Shown: positions 8,869-17,817, counted from the first letter of the stretch. The stretch: DNA of 64,000 nucleotides from UBA60 sp964587885 (GCA_964587885.1 CAZPME010000005.1:25833-89832); one strand, 5' to 3'. Numbers and translations: made by a program. Notes: generated from the letters alone by a model not told the origin.

Positions 8869-9912
8869 ATGACCCGCATTCATGCAATAGTCAATCCCGC
8901 AGGTCGAGATGGGTTATCTGGTAAACGTTGGCCAAAGATTCGCGCCCGTTTAGAAGCGGCTGGAATTGAAGTGGCTGAAACACTAACTGAGCGGGTAAAT
9001 CATGCTGCAGAAATCGCTTGGGGCTTGCGTCAAAAATATGTAGACACTCCTTCCAGTGATTGTCCATTAATCGTTGCAGTTGGTGGTGATGGCACGGTTC
9101 ATGAAGTTGCAAGTGGTCTACGGGGGGGAAATCTCGTAATGGGAATAATTCCACACGGTACTGGAAATGATTATGCTCGAGGGCATGGCTATCCAATGAA
9201 AAAGATTGATGCTGCTATTGATATTCTAAAGAACGGAGTTGACCGTTCCTGTCCTGCTTATCGAATTGAAGCCTATCCAATGGCGAGCGAGGGGAGTTAT
9301 CCTTCACCGAGCAACCACGAGTGGGACGGTGAGCCAAAGGTTGGCGGCAGAGTCGTACGGTGGGTCTTCCTTGAGAGTGATGGTGGAGTTACTGCTGAGG
9401 TTAGTCGCCGTAAATTATACCAAGGAAAATGGATACGCGGGGCAAGCAAATACACCTACTTGGGGGTACGAGCAATACTTGGAGCGAAAAAGAGAGAAAT
9501 GTGGATCAAAATTGATGATGATGAACCGCGAATTGAAAGTTGTGATATGTATGCTTTAACCACCTGCGAGACTTTTGGTGGAGGTTACAAAGTCAATCCA
9601 GGAATGAATGTCAATAGTCAATCTGGAAGATTGGTAATCGCTGGTCGGCTGACAAAATTTCAGATGTTGCGGTTGATGGGTCCTCTCAAGAAAGGTCGCC
9701 ATATTGGCAAATGGGGAATCACCCAACAGGACATTTCACGTCTTGAAATAAAACCATTACAAGACGATGGCTCACCTTCCGATGTTCCATTTGGTACACC
9801 TTATATTACCCAATCAGATGGTGAACCGCAATTACAAGCTCCAGCGGTCTTCAATTGGCATCTTGACCAGTTAAAAGTGCGCGGTGCAACGAAAATTGCT
9901 GGTGACAAATAG
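8869..9912 (+). CDS. Diacylglycerol kinase/YegS-family lipid kinase
   Basis: The protein has 347 residues from the ATG at 8869 (MTRIHAIVNPAGRDG), which fits the family start; the frame is open further upstream to 8776 but that part overlaps ribD. Family motifs are clear: the phosphate-binding VNPAGRDGLSGKRW, the catalytic loop AVGGDGTVHEVASGL, and GIIPHGTGNDYARGHG. The C-terminal beta-sandwich follows. The enzyme phosphorylates a membrane lipid alcohol at the cytoplasmic face, possibly the archaeal glycerol ether lipid or a sphingoid-type substrate; the true substrate is not visible. It diverges from ribD with only 65 bases between starts. Confidence 0.85.
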   Translation: MTRIHAIVNPAGRDGLSGKRWPKIRARLEAAGIEVAETLTERVNHAAEIAWGLRQKYVDTPSSDCPLIVAVGGDGTVHEVASGLRGGNLVMGIIPHGTGNDYARGHGYPMKKIDAAIDILKNGVDRSCPAYRIEAYPMASEGSYPSPSNHEWDGEPKVGGRVVRWVFLESDGGVTAEVSRRKLYQGKWIRGASKYTYLGVRAILGAKKREMWIKIDDDEPRIESCDMYALTTCETFGGGYKVNPGMNVNSQSGRLVIAGRLTKFQMLRLMGPLKKGRHIGKWGITQQDISRLEIKPLQDDGSPSDVPFGTPYITQSDGEPQLQAPAVFNWHLDQLKVRGATKIAGDK

Positions 9913-9923
9913 GTGGAAATTGG

Positions 9924-10005
9924 CGCGAAGAGAGGGATTCGAACCCCCGTGGCCGAAACCACCGGATTTCAAATCCGGCGCGATACCAGGCTATGCGATC
10001 TCCGC
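9924..10005 (-). tRNA. tRNA-Ser (anticodon TGA)
   Basis: Class II tRNA on the minus strand. The acceptor stem is GCGGAGA/TCTTCGC with one G-T pair, and the anticodon stem CCGGA/TCCGG holds loop TTTGAAA, giving anticodon TGA. A long variable arm (GTGGTTTCGGCCAC) marks it as serine type, and the T-arm is GGGGG-TTCGAAT-CCCTC. No intron, no encoded CCA. Its 3' end lies 11 bases after the lipid kinase stop, convergent. Confidence 0.95.
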
Positions 10006-10030
10006 AACGGTTGCCGCTGGCACCTTTTGC

Positions 10031-10040
10031 ATATGAATAT
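10031..10040 (-). promoter_or_regulatory. TATA box of tRNA-Ser
   Basis: The A/T stretch atatgaatat (minus strand ATATTCATAT) covers positions -26 to -35 relative to the tRNA 5' end at 10005, exactly where an archaeal TATA box is expected. Flanking sequence is GC-richer. Confidence 0.55.
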
Positions 10041-10141
10041 TCAAGCCTTAACCTCCGCATGTTTTTTCGTAATCATCACCATCAACTGGTTTTGAAACTC
10101 AATAATGGCATTTTGTCTTGAAAACTCCATGACTTTGATGG

Positions 10142-10160
10142 TGTTTACCGTAGGTAAACA
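10142..10160. promoter_or_regulatory. Inverted repeat with CC-GTA-GG core upstream of a lipoprotein gene
   Basis: TGTTTACCGTAGGTAAACA is a perfect inverted repeat with 8-base arms and the spacer GTA. It ends 38 bases before the ATG at 10199 and about 10 bases before a possible TATA element (TTTTCATAC near 10170). It has the same centre as the repeats at 5956 and 17801. Confidence 0.55.
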
Positions 10161-10198
10161 GGCGCGCTCTTTTCATACCGCGTCTATCTTGGCGATAC

Positions 10199-11815
10199 AT
10201 GGGCAGAACCCGCTTACTCGCTCTAATCCTCTGCGCGACGATGTTAGCGGGCTGTACTGGTGCTAGTTTACCTGATTGGGGTTCAAGTGGAATCCAGACC
10301 GATTGGAATGGTCCAGACGAGACTGTAAGCATTGAGAGTAATTTTGGTAATGATAGTGCGATGACCGACTTAGTTCCAATCGGTTGTAATGAAACCGGCT
10401 CATTACCAACTTCTAATGACTTAAATTCTGGTGAATGGGTTAATGCCATGCCAATTTCACTAATCGGTTGGGTTTCAGCAGTACACCACTATGAAAACGG
10501 GGCTGGTCAATCTGAAGAGAGTATTAGCAAAGCGGTTTCTACCGCGGTGGTAATTGAAGCGATGTCGTATTCGGCTGCTGAAGCAAATTACGATAGCGGT
10601 GTTCTTGGTACACGTGTCCAAGTCAAGGATTGGGGTGACCCTAATGATAGTGGAATGGAGAGGCCATATGAGCCATCCACCGCTGGAAAACCAAAATTGC
10701 AGAGAGGCGAAGGCAATACTGAATTCCACGCTGCAGGACTAATTCCTGCTAGTGAGGAAGTGCTTGAAGGCATGGAAGCAATCGAGTGGCATGTTCCAGT
10801 GAAAATCACCGGATACATGTTACATCAACCTGGTGGAGATAACCCCTATGATTACTATTATACTCGCTCTGATAAACCTGTGACGATGACAAATAACGAA
10901 TGTCACGTATTGCGCACCGATACCGATGGTTTCCGTGCCAACATGTTGGTGGTTACAATTGAGACTCCAAATGAAAGGATAACTCTTAGTGAAGGATACA
11001 GTTCTTCGGTTGGTGGAATAAATACGTGGGTCTTCACCATTTTGGTATTGGCACTAGGCGGCGGTGGATCTTTCGGCCTTTTCCTGCTTTCAACTATAAT
11101 GCAGCGTAAAGGAGCTTCTGGAGCCGCCAAAGTACTACTTGGCTCGGTTGGTTTTGAATCTGCAAAAACTGTCCAGCAAGAGGCGAAAACGGCCAAAAAA
11201 GAAGGCTTCGAGTCGGCCACACCCTCAATATCTCTAAAGGAGGACAAACCTAGCAAGGCCAAAGAAGCCAAGGTAGAAGAAGTTCAAATTAAGGGATTCA
11301 ATTTGGATTCTATTCTCTCAGCAGATTCTAGTTCATCTGCCCCCCCACCGGAGGCTTCTGGCGGTGGAGTTCAAGTTACCCAAGAGGCTGATGAAATTGA
11401 GCAAAAGATGGCTACTGGTGAATTTGATGTTGGTGGAGATGACTATTACGATGAATCACCTCGCTCATTCAGTATTGGCGGTGATGACTCCGAAGACAAG
11501 GGCGGTTCCCGTGGTGGTTTTGTCAGTTCAGCCCGCTCGTTCGACGATTCCAGCGACGATGAAAGTCCACGTCACTTTTCAGCAACTCAGGCCAAGGTTA
11601 GTGAAGGTGGTGTTCCGACGCGAAAGACGCGAAAAACTCGCAAGGCTAAATCGACACGAGAACCCCTCGGCGACACTGATATGGGAGTTGAGAATGAGCC
11701 CAAGCGTGGTCCTCCACCCAAAAAGAAGCGTGGCCCCCCTCCCAAAAAGGGTGGTAAGAGCGGTGGTAGTAAACCGAGCAAGGATGACGGTGACTTTAGC
11801 GATTTTAGTTTCTAA
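10199..11815 (+). CDS. Lipoprotein-type membrane protein with disordered basic tail
   Basis: The protein has 538 residues. It begins with a lipoprotein signal (MGRTRLLALILCATMLAGC) with a clear LAGC lipobox. An external domain of about 250 residues follows, then one membrane helix near residues 275-300 (INTWVFTILVLALGGGGSFG), and a cytoplasmic tail of over 200 residues. The tail is low complexity: acidic and Ser-rich blocks with a repeated RSFS/RSFDDS/RHFS pattern, then a Pro/Lys-rich end (PPPKKKRGPPPKKGG). I recognise no family. A lipidated N-terminus combined with a helix and a basic cytoplasmic tail would link the outside to cytoplasmic partners, possibly nucleic acid or acidic proteins; this is inference. 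Confidence 0.8.
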   Translation: MGRTRLLALILCATMLAGCTGASLPDWGSSGIQTDWNGPDETVSIESNFGNDSAMTDLVPIGCNETGSLPTSNDLNSGEWVNAMPISLIGWVSAVHHYENGAGQSEESISKAVSTAVVIEAMSYSAAEANYDSGVLGTRVQVKDWGDPNDSGMERPYEPSTAGKPKLQRGEGNTEFHAAGLIPASEEVLEGMEAIEWHVPVKITGYMLHQPGGDNPYDYYYTRSDKPVTMTNNECHVLRTDTDGFRANMLVVTIETPNERITLSEGYSSSVGGINTWVFTILVLALGGGGSFGLFLLSTIMQRKGASGAAKVLLGSVGFESAKTVQQEAKTAKKEGFESATPSISLKEDKPSKAKEAKVEEVQIKGFNLDSILSADSSSSAPPPEASGGGVQVTQEADEIEQKMATGEFDVGGDDYYDESPRSFSIGGDDSEDKGGSRGGFVSSARSFDDSSDDESPRHFSATQAKVSEGGVPTRKTRKTRKAKSTREPLGDTDMGVENEPKRGPPPKKKRGPPPKKGGKSGGSKPSKDDGDFSDFSF

Positions 11816-11817
11816 AA

Positions 11818-12927
11818 TCATTCATCTAGCAGGATTTCAATATCGTTGGCTACTTTGCTGGGGATCCATGAATCTCCAGTCCAAATAACTCGCTTGTGTT
11901 GTCCCTTGTCCAAGATATACATTACAGTACTATGGCCGACTGAGTAATTACCCTCACCTATCGTTTCTGGGGTTTCGGCGACACAAGATAATTTGTCATC
12001 TCCATCCCAAGTATATCCCTCATCACACATGCAATGAGTATTGTTTCCTGAACCCATTGTCGAGCCGTGACCATTGCATACTCCCTCCTCTTGGTTCGAA
12101 CTATTGTTTAGGGGAGACGGAATGTTACTCGGGTCAGTATCATTCATTGCCCAAGCGATATTCGTCGTTGCATTAATATTCAAATTTCCAGCGCCTGCAG
12201 AATCAAGTTGCCAAGCCGCACTAGAAGAATTCCATACGAATAAACTCCAAGTTCGGTTATCGAGTGCCGCAACGGAATCTATCGTCTCAACGATATGGAT
12301 GCCATTTTCATCAACTGATGAGTTGAGAGAAATGTTGTCTTGTGATAAGGTGGCTTGGGTTAAATTCCAAGCATCTCCAACACCTTCTAAAGAATCATAC
12401 ATCATCGCCAAAATGGCACTTGAATTATCAGGATAGTGAATGATAACATGATTCATTTCATCCATCGCTACATGAGCCTCAATGAAGGCTTTCTCAACAA
12501 CGATGCCAAAATTAGTCCACACCTTTTGTGATTCTTCGATGCTACCAGTTAGGTGCGGCCAATCGACACCGTGTTTTTGGGTGAAGGATTTGAGACGAGC
12601 AGGAGTGTCATACTCAGGGTCGACACTAACCGAAAGAAAGGTTACTCCCGACATTTGATTTTCGCCCAATTCATCAGCGACAGCAGCGAGATTTTGGGTT
12701 GTAACTGGACAAACGTCTGGACAACGGGTGAAGATGAACATGATGACGACGACATCACCCTCAAAATCGCTAAGATTTACGCTATTTCCATCTTGGTCAA
12801 ATAATGTGAAATCGCCGGCAACGGGCCCTGATATCGCAGTTCCCTCAAAGGACACAGTCCCTTCACCGGTACAACCAGCAAGAAAAACACATGTGGCTAT
12901 TGCCAACCCCAAAACGACTCGCTTCAC
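11818..12927 (-). CDS. sco1: Sco1/SenC copper chaperone with large internal insertion
   Basis: A lipoprotein of 369 residues (MKRVVLGLAIATCVFLAGC, GTG start, LAGC lipobox) with a thioredoxin-like Sco fold that delivers copper to the CuA site of cytochrome oxidase. The CxxxC copper motif is in TRCPDVCP (C69, C73). The expected late histidine lies in GHSTVMYILDKG near residue 332. Between residue ~155 and ~325, before that histidine, sits an insertion not present in standard Sco proteins; it ends in an EGF-like cysteine cluster (CNGHG...CMCDEGYTW...C). It is the last gene of the oxidase operon, 43 bases after subunit IV. Confidence 0.88.
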   Translation of the reverse strand: MKRVVLGLAIATCVFLAGCTGEGTVSFEGTAISGPVAGDFTLFDQDGNSVNLSDFEGDVVVIMFIFTRCPDVCPVTTQNLAAVADELGENQMSGVTFLSVSVDPEYDTPARLKSFTQKHGVDWPHLTGSIEESQKVWTNFGIVVEKAFIEAHVAMDEMNHVIIHYPDNSSAILAMMYDSLEGVGDAWNLTQATLSQDNISLNSSVDENGIHIVETIDSVAALDNRTWSLFVWNSSSAAWQLDSAGAGNLNINATTNIAWAMNDTDPSNIPSPLNNSSNQEEGVCNGHGSTMGSGNNTHCMCDEGYTWDGDDKLSCVAETPETIGEGNYSVGHSTVMYILDKGQHKRVIWTGDSWIPSKVANDIEILLDE

Positions 12928-12969
12928 GTTTCGGGCCTACTGCCCACTTCTTTTCAATAGTTTGTGTTA

Positions 12970-13326
12970 CTAGTAAGGAGAGACCCATGGTGGGGTGCAC
13001 CAACTTGGTAGATCTTCGATACCTGCAGGGTTAGTTAAGCCAATACCCCATAGCATTAGAGCGACGAAAAAGAGTGGGAATATAGCTGTGCGTGTGATGA
13101 TTGGCGGGTCGCCGCGTAAGTGCATAAACCATGCTGCAATCCCGAATCCTTTGACGATACCAACGCCGACCAAAACAGCCCATGTTTCATAGCGAGGTAA
13201 GTCTAGATAAACCGCGCCGACTTCTATTACAGTGAATACCATCAATAGAACCAAGTTAAAATTGTAAATATTTCCAAATGGCTTTGCCAATGCCATTTCC
13301 CATTTTGCCATATGATGCTCGCCCAT
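12970..13326 (-). CDS. Cytochrome c oxidase subunit IV-type protein
   Basis: A small protein of 118 residues with three membrane helices (FNLVLLMVFTVIEVGAVYL; WAVLVGVGIVKGFGIAAWF; FPLFFVALMLWGIGL). The motif KGFGIAAWFMHL matches the prokaryotic subunit IV/caa3 small subunit family. The start chosen is the ATG at 13326, placed six bases after a strong Shine-Dalgarno (GAGGTG); a GTG at 13335 lies inside that site and is unlikely. The Shine-Dalgarno overlaps the stop of coxIII, indicating coupled translation. Confidence 0.88.
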   Translation of the reverse strand: MGEHHMAKWEMALAKPFGNIYNFNLVLLMVFTVIEVGAVYLDLPRYETWAVLVGVGIVKGFGIAAWFMHLRGDPPIITRTAIFPLFFVALMLWGIGLTNPAGIEDLPSWCTPPWVSPY

Positions 13327-13336
13327 TGAAATCACC

Positions 13337-14497
13337 TCAGTATAGATAGAATGCAGGGAAGATGGCTACCCAAGCCAAATCCACGAAGTGCCAGTAAAGA
13401 CCGAAGTATTCGATGCTTTGTGCGTTATCGGCAGTCCAGCCTCCCTTCTGTGCTTTGAAAGTAAAGAATAACAATATTATCAGGCCGACAAATACGTGGA
13501 ATCCGTGTGCACCAGTAGTGATGTAGAAGACCGAACCTGCAAGGGTGTCAATGGTGAAAGGATGTGCCCCGTTCATCATGTGATCCCACTCAATCAGTTT
13601 CAATACCAAGAACAGTGAACCCAGTGCCAAGGTCATCATCAGGTTATTACGGATTGCTCGACGTTGGTCCGGCATCCACCACGCTACCAACTTGTTCTTT
13701 GGTTTCTGCCAATCTACCATCTGTGCGTGACGCAATGCAGTTACGACCGTAAATGAAGATAGAATTAGAGCAAAGGTGTTGATGGCGCCCGGAAGTAGAG
13801 TCCAAAACGATTCGTTAATCAGTTCACTAGCCACTACGACATAGCCATCTGGACAAACTACTCCGCCCCCACCAAAGGGGTCGCAATCGACATCCCAATG
13901 GGTTGTCCAACCCGTCCTCAAGCGCAGGTAGGAAGAGAAGAATGATCCGAAAATCATTACTTCAGACATTAGGAATACCCAAAGTCCAACCTTACGAATC
14001 TCAATGCCACCGAATGGCTCACCATAGGACATCGGTTCATTCTTGCCATCGTTGCCGAAGTCTTCTCGCCACCAATTGGCGATTCCAGCAAAGAGAATCA
14101 GTATACCAGCACCAAGAATACCAATGGCACCACTTTGATTCCACTGAATGAATCCCATGAGGAATAACATTGCTCCAAAGGCCATGATTATCGGCGACCA
14201 TGACCCGTGGTGTGCGTGGTCGTCGTGACCATGGTCATCGTGGTCGTCATGACCATCGCTACCAAAGGCTGAGTTAACCAATCCAGATAGAATGGCGATA
14301 GCTCCGTAAATTACCAATAATGCGCAAGCGACCATTCCACCGATATAGATGGCGTGATCAAGCCCGTGCGTTGTATGGACAAAAGCATGCATTGCTTGAC
14401 TGAGGGCAAGAACCGCCCCACCGAGTACGATTAACCCAACACCAATGGCGATTGCAGACATCCAAGTCTCTTCATCTTGAGTTGTATGAGCGCTCAA
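13337..14497 (-). CDS. coxC: Cytochrome c oxidase subunit III
   Basis: The protein has 386 residues. It shows the heme-copper oxidase subunit III core in its second half: FLMSEVMIFGSFFSSYL, FYITTGAHGFHVFVGLI and the end IEYFGLYWHFVDLAWVAIF. Two extra helices lie at the N-terminus, followed by a His/Asp-rich loop (GHDDHDDHGHDDHAHHG, about residues 76-93) that could bind metal ions. The start codon is TTG at 14497, four bases after a perfect Shine-Dalgarno (GGAGGTGA); its first bases overlap the coxI stop as TTGA. Confidence 0.95.
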   Translation of the reverse strand: MSAHTTQDEETWMSAIAIGVGLIVLGGAVLALSQAMHAFVHTTHGLDHAIYIGGMVACALLVIYGAIAILSGLVNSAFGSDGHDDHDDHGHDDHAHHGSWSPIIMAFGAMLFLMGFIQWNQSGAIGILGAGILILFAGIANWWREDFGNDGKNEPMSYGEPFGGIEIRKVGLWVFLMSEVMIFGSFFSSYLRLRTGWTTHWDVDCDPFGGGGVVCPDGYVVVASELINESFWTLLPGAINTFALILSSFTVVTALRHAQMVDWQKPKNKLVAWWMPDQRRAIRNNLMMTLALGSLFLVLKLIEWDHMMNGAHPFTIDTLAGSVFYITTGAHGFHVFVGLIILLFFTFKAQKGGWTADNAQSIEYFGLYWHFVDLAWVAIFPAFYLY

Positions 14498-16797
14498 TGA
14501 CTCACCTCCTTTTTGCCACTACCGCCACCAAGCAATTTACCCATCATACGAGAAAACCAACCCTGTGGATGGTCTTCATTATCATCACCTTGAGTCGGTA
14601 CTACAGCAAATGATGGAGTTGGTGGTGGGCTTGCAGTAGTCCATTCAAGACTCCATCCACCCCATGGGTCTTCGCCAACCTTTTCGCCCTTTTTACTACT
14701 GTAAATTATGTTCCAAAGCAAAATAAGTTGTGATAATCCGAAGATGAAAGAAGCCACACTAATCGAGTAATTTAGGGAGGCATAACCGCTCTCTACGGTG
14801 TAAGTATGGGTTCGGCGTGGCATACCCATTATTCCTACTACGTGCATTGGCCAGAATGCAGCGTTACAGGAGATGAAACTGATGAGGAAATGTAGCACTC
14901 CAAGTTTCTCATCCAATTTCCGACCAAAGGCTTTGGGATACCAATAGTATAGTCCCGAGAATAATCCAAATACAGTACCACCAATCAATACATAGTGGAA
15001 GTGGGCGACGACGAAGTAAGTGTCGTGGAAGTGCATGTTTAAGCCAACGACTGGGAAGAACATACCTGAAACCCCCCCGAGGGTGAAGGTAATTATGAAT
15101 CCAAGAGCCCACAATGTGTGGGTTTTGAAGACCAATGCGCCACCCCATAAAGTAGCCAACCAATTGAAAATCTTCACACCAGTAGGAATCGCTACCAGCA
15201 TCGTAGTTCCCATCATTACTACCCGTAAGGTAGGGTCCATTCCGCTGGTCAACATGTGGTGTCCCCACACGATAAATCCAACCACACCGATTCCAGCCAT
15301 TGCATATACCATCGATTTGTAGCCGAAGATAGAGCGTCGAGCGCTAGTTGCTAAGACCTCACTTACAATTCCAAACGCTGGAATGATAACCACGTATACT
15401 TCTGGGTGGCCAAAGAACCAGAATAGGTGCTGGAATAGAATTGGATCACCGGCATTGACGGCGAAGAAGGTCGTACCAATAGTGTGGTCGAAGAAGAGGA
15501 ATGCAACCCCGATTATTAGTGCTGGAAGAGAGAGATATAGCATAAACATCGAAATTAGGAAACTCCATGTAAATAGTGGCATTTTCATCAAAGTTACCCC
15601 TGGAGCACGCATCACAAAGATAGTTGCGATGAAGTTTACACCAGCCAGTGTCGATGATGCTCCCAGCATTATCACCCCGGCAATGAACGACACCGTCCCT
15701 GGACTATTGGCATAGATCGAATCACCGGCAAGGCTAGAGTATGGAGGATACATTACCCAAGTGATATCAGCACCTTCACCGGTGAATACGCCGGTAAAAA
15801 TTAGGATGCAAGAGAATGCTAGGAACCAAAATCCGAGTGCGTTAACACGTGGGAAAGCCAAATCTTGTGCGCCGATTTGTAAGGGCACGATATAGTTACC
15901 AAAACCGGCAATCATCGGCATCGCCGCCAAGAAAATCATTGTTGTTCCGTGTAGGGTGAAGAATGAGTTGTATTCGTAATATTCCAAAAAGTCATTTTCA
16001 GGGAACATCAATTGAATACGGAATAAGAGTGCGAGAACTCCACCGACGAGGAAGAAGAAGAACCCGTAGGCAAAGTAGAGGATTCCCACTCCTTTGTGGT
16101 CGGTAGTGGTCAACCATTCCTTGAGATAACTCCAAAAGCGGTCAAGGCTGAATCCTTCAGGGTTACGGCTGTAGAAGATGTACATTATTGCCAATACCAT
16201 TAGAACGATTGAGAGTAGAACAGCAGTCATTAGAATTTGTAGTGGGGGTGCACTTGGGGCTTGAGCATTAGCATTAGCACCGAGAACTTCCATATTGATT
16301 GAATTCCACGCATCACCGTTTGATGAATCACCACCATTGACTGCATTGCCAAGGAAAGTGAATTCGACAATCTTAGAATCGTCACCTGGTGCGGTCCAAG
16401 TTAAGTTCCATGAGCGAACAGAATTACCAGCGCTAGTATGTGTTAATCCGCCTTTCATTTCTTGAGTTAGGCTTGAATCTCCGGTTAGGGTTCCTTCGCT
16501 GACAATAACTCTGAAACCACCACTTCGCCCATTCCAGCCGGCTGCAGCATCACCGTCTTTCCACAAATCCATTCCATCATTGACCACGGTCAAAGTGAAG
16601 TCATAGGATTGGCCTGCGGTGAAATTGTCAGGCAGGCCTTCAACTACAATTGAAGTTGCTGAATTAGAGTCGCCGTGACAGGTACAGCCACCATCACCCT
16701 GACTATCGATTCCAGTATTAATCGAATTCATTGACGGAGTAGCAACCAACGCCAGCATTGCTACCATGACGATTATTACGGTTCTTTTTCCAAGCAT
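14494..16797 (-). CDS. coxA: Cytochrome c oxidase subunit I with N-terminal exported domain
   Basis: Catalytic subunit of an A-type heme-copper oxidase. The low-spin heme ligand is in FTLHGTTMIF. The CuB histidine with the cross-linked tyrosine and D-channel glutamate is in GHPEVYVVIIP, the CuB pair in WGHHML, and the heme ligands in VAHFHYVLIGG. Unusually, about 185 residues precede the first catalytic helix: a signal sequence, the motif GDGGCTCHGD, and a beta-rich external domain with a Reeler/choice-of-anchor look. An extra helix near residues 185-210 joins it to the oxidase. The ATG at 16797 overlaps the coxII stop (TGATG); a GTG lies one codon upstream. Confidence 0.96.
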   Translation of the reverse strand: MLGKRTVIIVMVAMLALVATPSMNSINTGIDSQGDGGCTCHGDSNSATSIVVEGLPDNFTAGQSYDFTLTVVNDGMDLWKDGDAAAGWNGRSGGFRVIVSEGTLTGDSSLTQEMKGGLTHTSAGNSVRSWNLTWTAPGDDSKIVEFTFLGNAVNGGDSSNGDAWNSINMEVLGANANAQAPSAPPLQILMTAVLLSIVLMVLAIMYIFYSRNPEGFSLDRFWSYLKEWLTTTDHKGVGILYFAYGFFFFLVGGVLALLFRIQLMFPENDFLEYYEYNSFFTLHGTTMIFLAAMPMIAGFGNYIVPLQIGAQDLAFPRVNALGFWFLAFSCILIFTGVFTGEGADITWVMYPPYSSLAGDSIYANSPGTVSFIAGVIMLGASSTLAGVNFIATIFVMRAPGVTLMKMPLFTWSFLISMFMLYLSLPALIIGVAFLFFDHTIGTTFFAVNAGDPILFQHLFWFFGHPEVYVVIIPAFGIVSEVLATSARRSIFGYKSMVYAMAGIGVVGFIVWGHHMLTSGMDPTLRVVMMGTTMLVAIPTGVKIFNWLATLWGGALVFKTHTLWALGFIITFTLGGVSGMFFPVVGLNMHFHDTYFVVAHFHYVLIGGTVFGLFSGLYYWYPKAFGRKLDEKLGVLHFLISFISCNAAFWPMHVVGIMGMPRRTHTYTVESGYASLNYSISVASFIFGLSQLILLWNIIYSSKKGEKVGEDPWGGWSLEWTTASPPPTPSFAVVPTQGDDNEDHPQGWFSRMMGKLLGGGSGKKEVSH

Positions 16798-17747
16798 CAC
16801 AAACTACCTCCCAGTGGATCAACAACATGCACAGACGCTATCATCACCGAATGCTGAAGGCCGCAATATTCTGTACAGGTCATTTCGAAAGTACCAGTGT
16901 CTTGAGGATGGAAATACATCTGTGTCCAGATGTCTGGTGTTACATCTTCTTTTACTCCCCATTCGTTGAAGAATGGAGCATGGATCACAGCAGGATTGCC
17001 CGCCGTATCCTCGGTAGTCATTTGGAAGAGGATGTCGCTATTGTTAGGAATCCATGCTTCACCAGTATTGACGTAGCCGGCGGAGATGTGATGACGCTCT
17101 GCAAGGATGATGTCCTCGCCGTCTTCGACGCTAACCTTGACGGTGATAATCGAATGCTCACCCATTCGGTAAGGATGACCCTTGGCAGCAACATCGCCAA
17201 CGGTTAAGCCATCTGAGGTGAGATTGTAAGTTTGGTCAGCCAAATCACTTATCGTTACAACTAACTGTCCTTGGTCAGCATAAGTATCTGCAACATCATC
17301 GAGAATATCAACAAAGACTCCACTAGTTGAATTGGTGAATGTTACAGTGCCTGCTGGAGCAACACCATCACCATCCCAAACGAGGTTCTCGGTGTAGGTA
17401 AATTCCCAATACCATTGGTAGCCAACAACTTCCATCTCAAAGGTCTCATCAGCGTTAACATCGGGAATAGAACCCCAAGCGCCCACCATCGATTGCCAAG
17501 ATACCCAAATCAAATACACAATAAGGATTGAAGGTCCAATGAACCATCCGAGTTCGAGTTTGTGATTATCGCGTTCAACAGGAAAAACACCGGGTGTTAA
17601 TTTTTCTAATTCTGATTCGTCAGTCAATCCTTTTCGGTGCACAAGGACGGTATAAGTCAACCACACGAAGGTGAAAGTGCCAACGACAATTGACCAAAAT
17701 ATGAATTCGGCATAAAGGCTGTTGAAGACAGTATACTCTGCAGGCAT
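16797..17747 (-). CDS. coxB: Cytochrome c oxidase subunit II
   Basis: The CuA-carrying subunit of 316 residues accepts electrons from cytochrome c or a copper protein. Two N-terminal helices span the membrane. The external cupredoxin domain has the aromatic strip GYQWYWEFTY, the first CuA histidine in VIHAPFFNEWGVKED, and the CuA loop TCTEYCGLQHSVM with both cysteines, the glutamate, histidine and methionine. There is an extra segment of roughly 80 residues between the aromatic strip and the CuA histidine. It is the first gene of the operon coxII-I-III-IV-sco. Confidence 0.96.
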   Translation of the reverse strand: MPAEYTVFNSLYAEFIFWSIVVGTFTFVWLTYTVLVHRKGLTDESELEKLTPGVFPVERDNHKLELGWFIGPSILIVYLIWVSWQSMVGAWGSIPDVNADETFEMEVVGYQWYWEFTYTENLVWDGDGVAPAGTVTFTNSTSGVFVDILDDVADTYADQGQLVVTISDLADQTYNLTSDGLTVGDVAAKGHPYRMGEHSIITVKVSVEDGEDIILAERHHISAGYVNTGEAWIPNNSDILFQMTTEDTAGNPAVIHAPFFNEWGVKEDVTPDIWTQMYFHPQDTGTFEMTCTEYCGLQHSVMIASVHVVDPLGGSL

Positions 17748-17766
17748 GGTGTGACCTATTTGTGCC

Positions 17767-17775
17767 GGATATACT
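17767..17775 (-). promoter_or_regulatory. TATA box of the cytochrome oxidase operon
   Basis: Minus-strand AGTATATCC is centred about 24 bases before the coxII ATG at 17747. This fits an archaeal TATA box driving a leaderless or nearly leaderless transcript. The inverted repeat at 17801-17817 lies about 25 bases further upstream, in the position of an activator site. Confidence 0.5.
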
Positions 17776-17800
17776 GAAAGTAATAAGTATAGTCATCAAG

Positions 17801-17817
17801 CCATTCCGTAGGAATGG
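17801..17817. promoter_or_regulatory. Inverted repeat with CC-GTA-GG core upstream of the oxidase operon
   Basis: CCATTCCGTAGGAATGG is a perfect inverted repeat with 7-base arms and spacer GTA, 54 bases before the coxII start. The same centre occurs in the repeats at 5956 and 10142. A second, looser repeat (ATACT...AGTAT, 17770-17790) overlaps the TATA region. The rest of the 177-base gap between coxII and the gene at 17925 shows no other clear signal. Confidence 0.55.
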
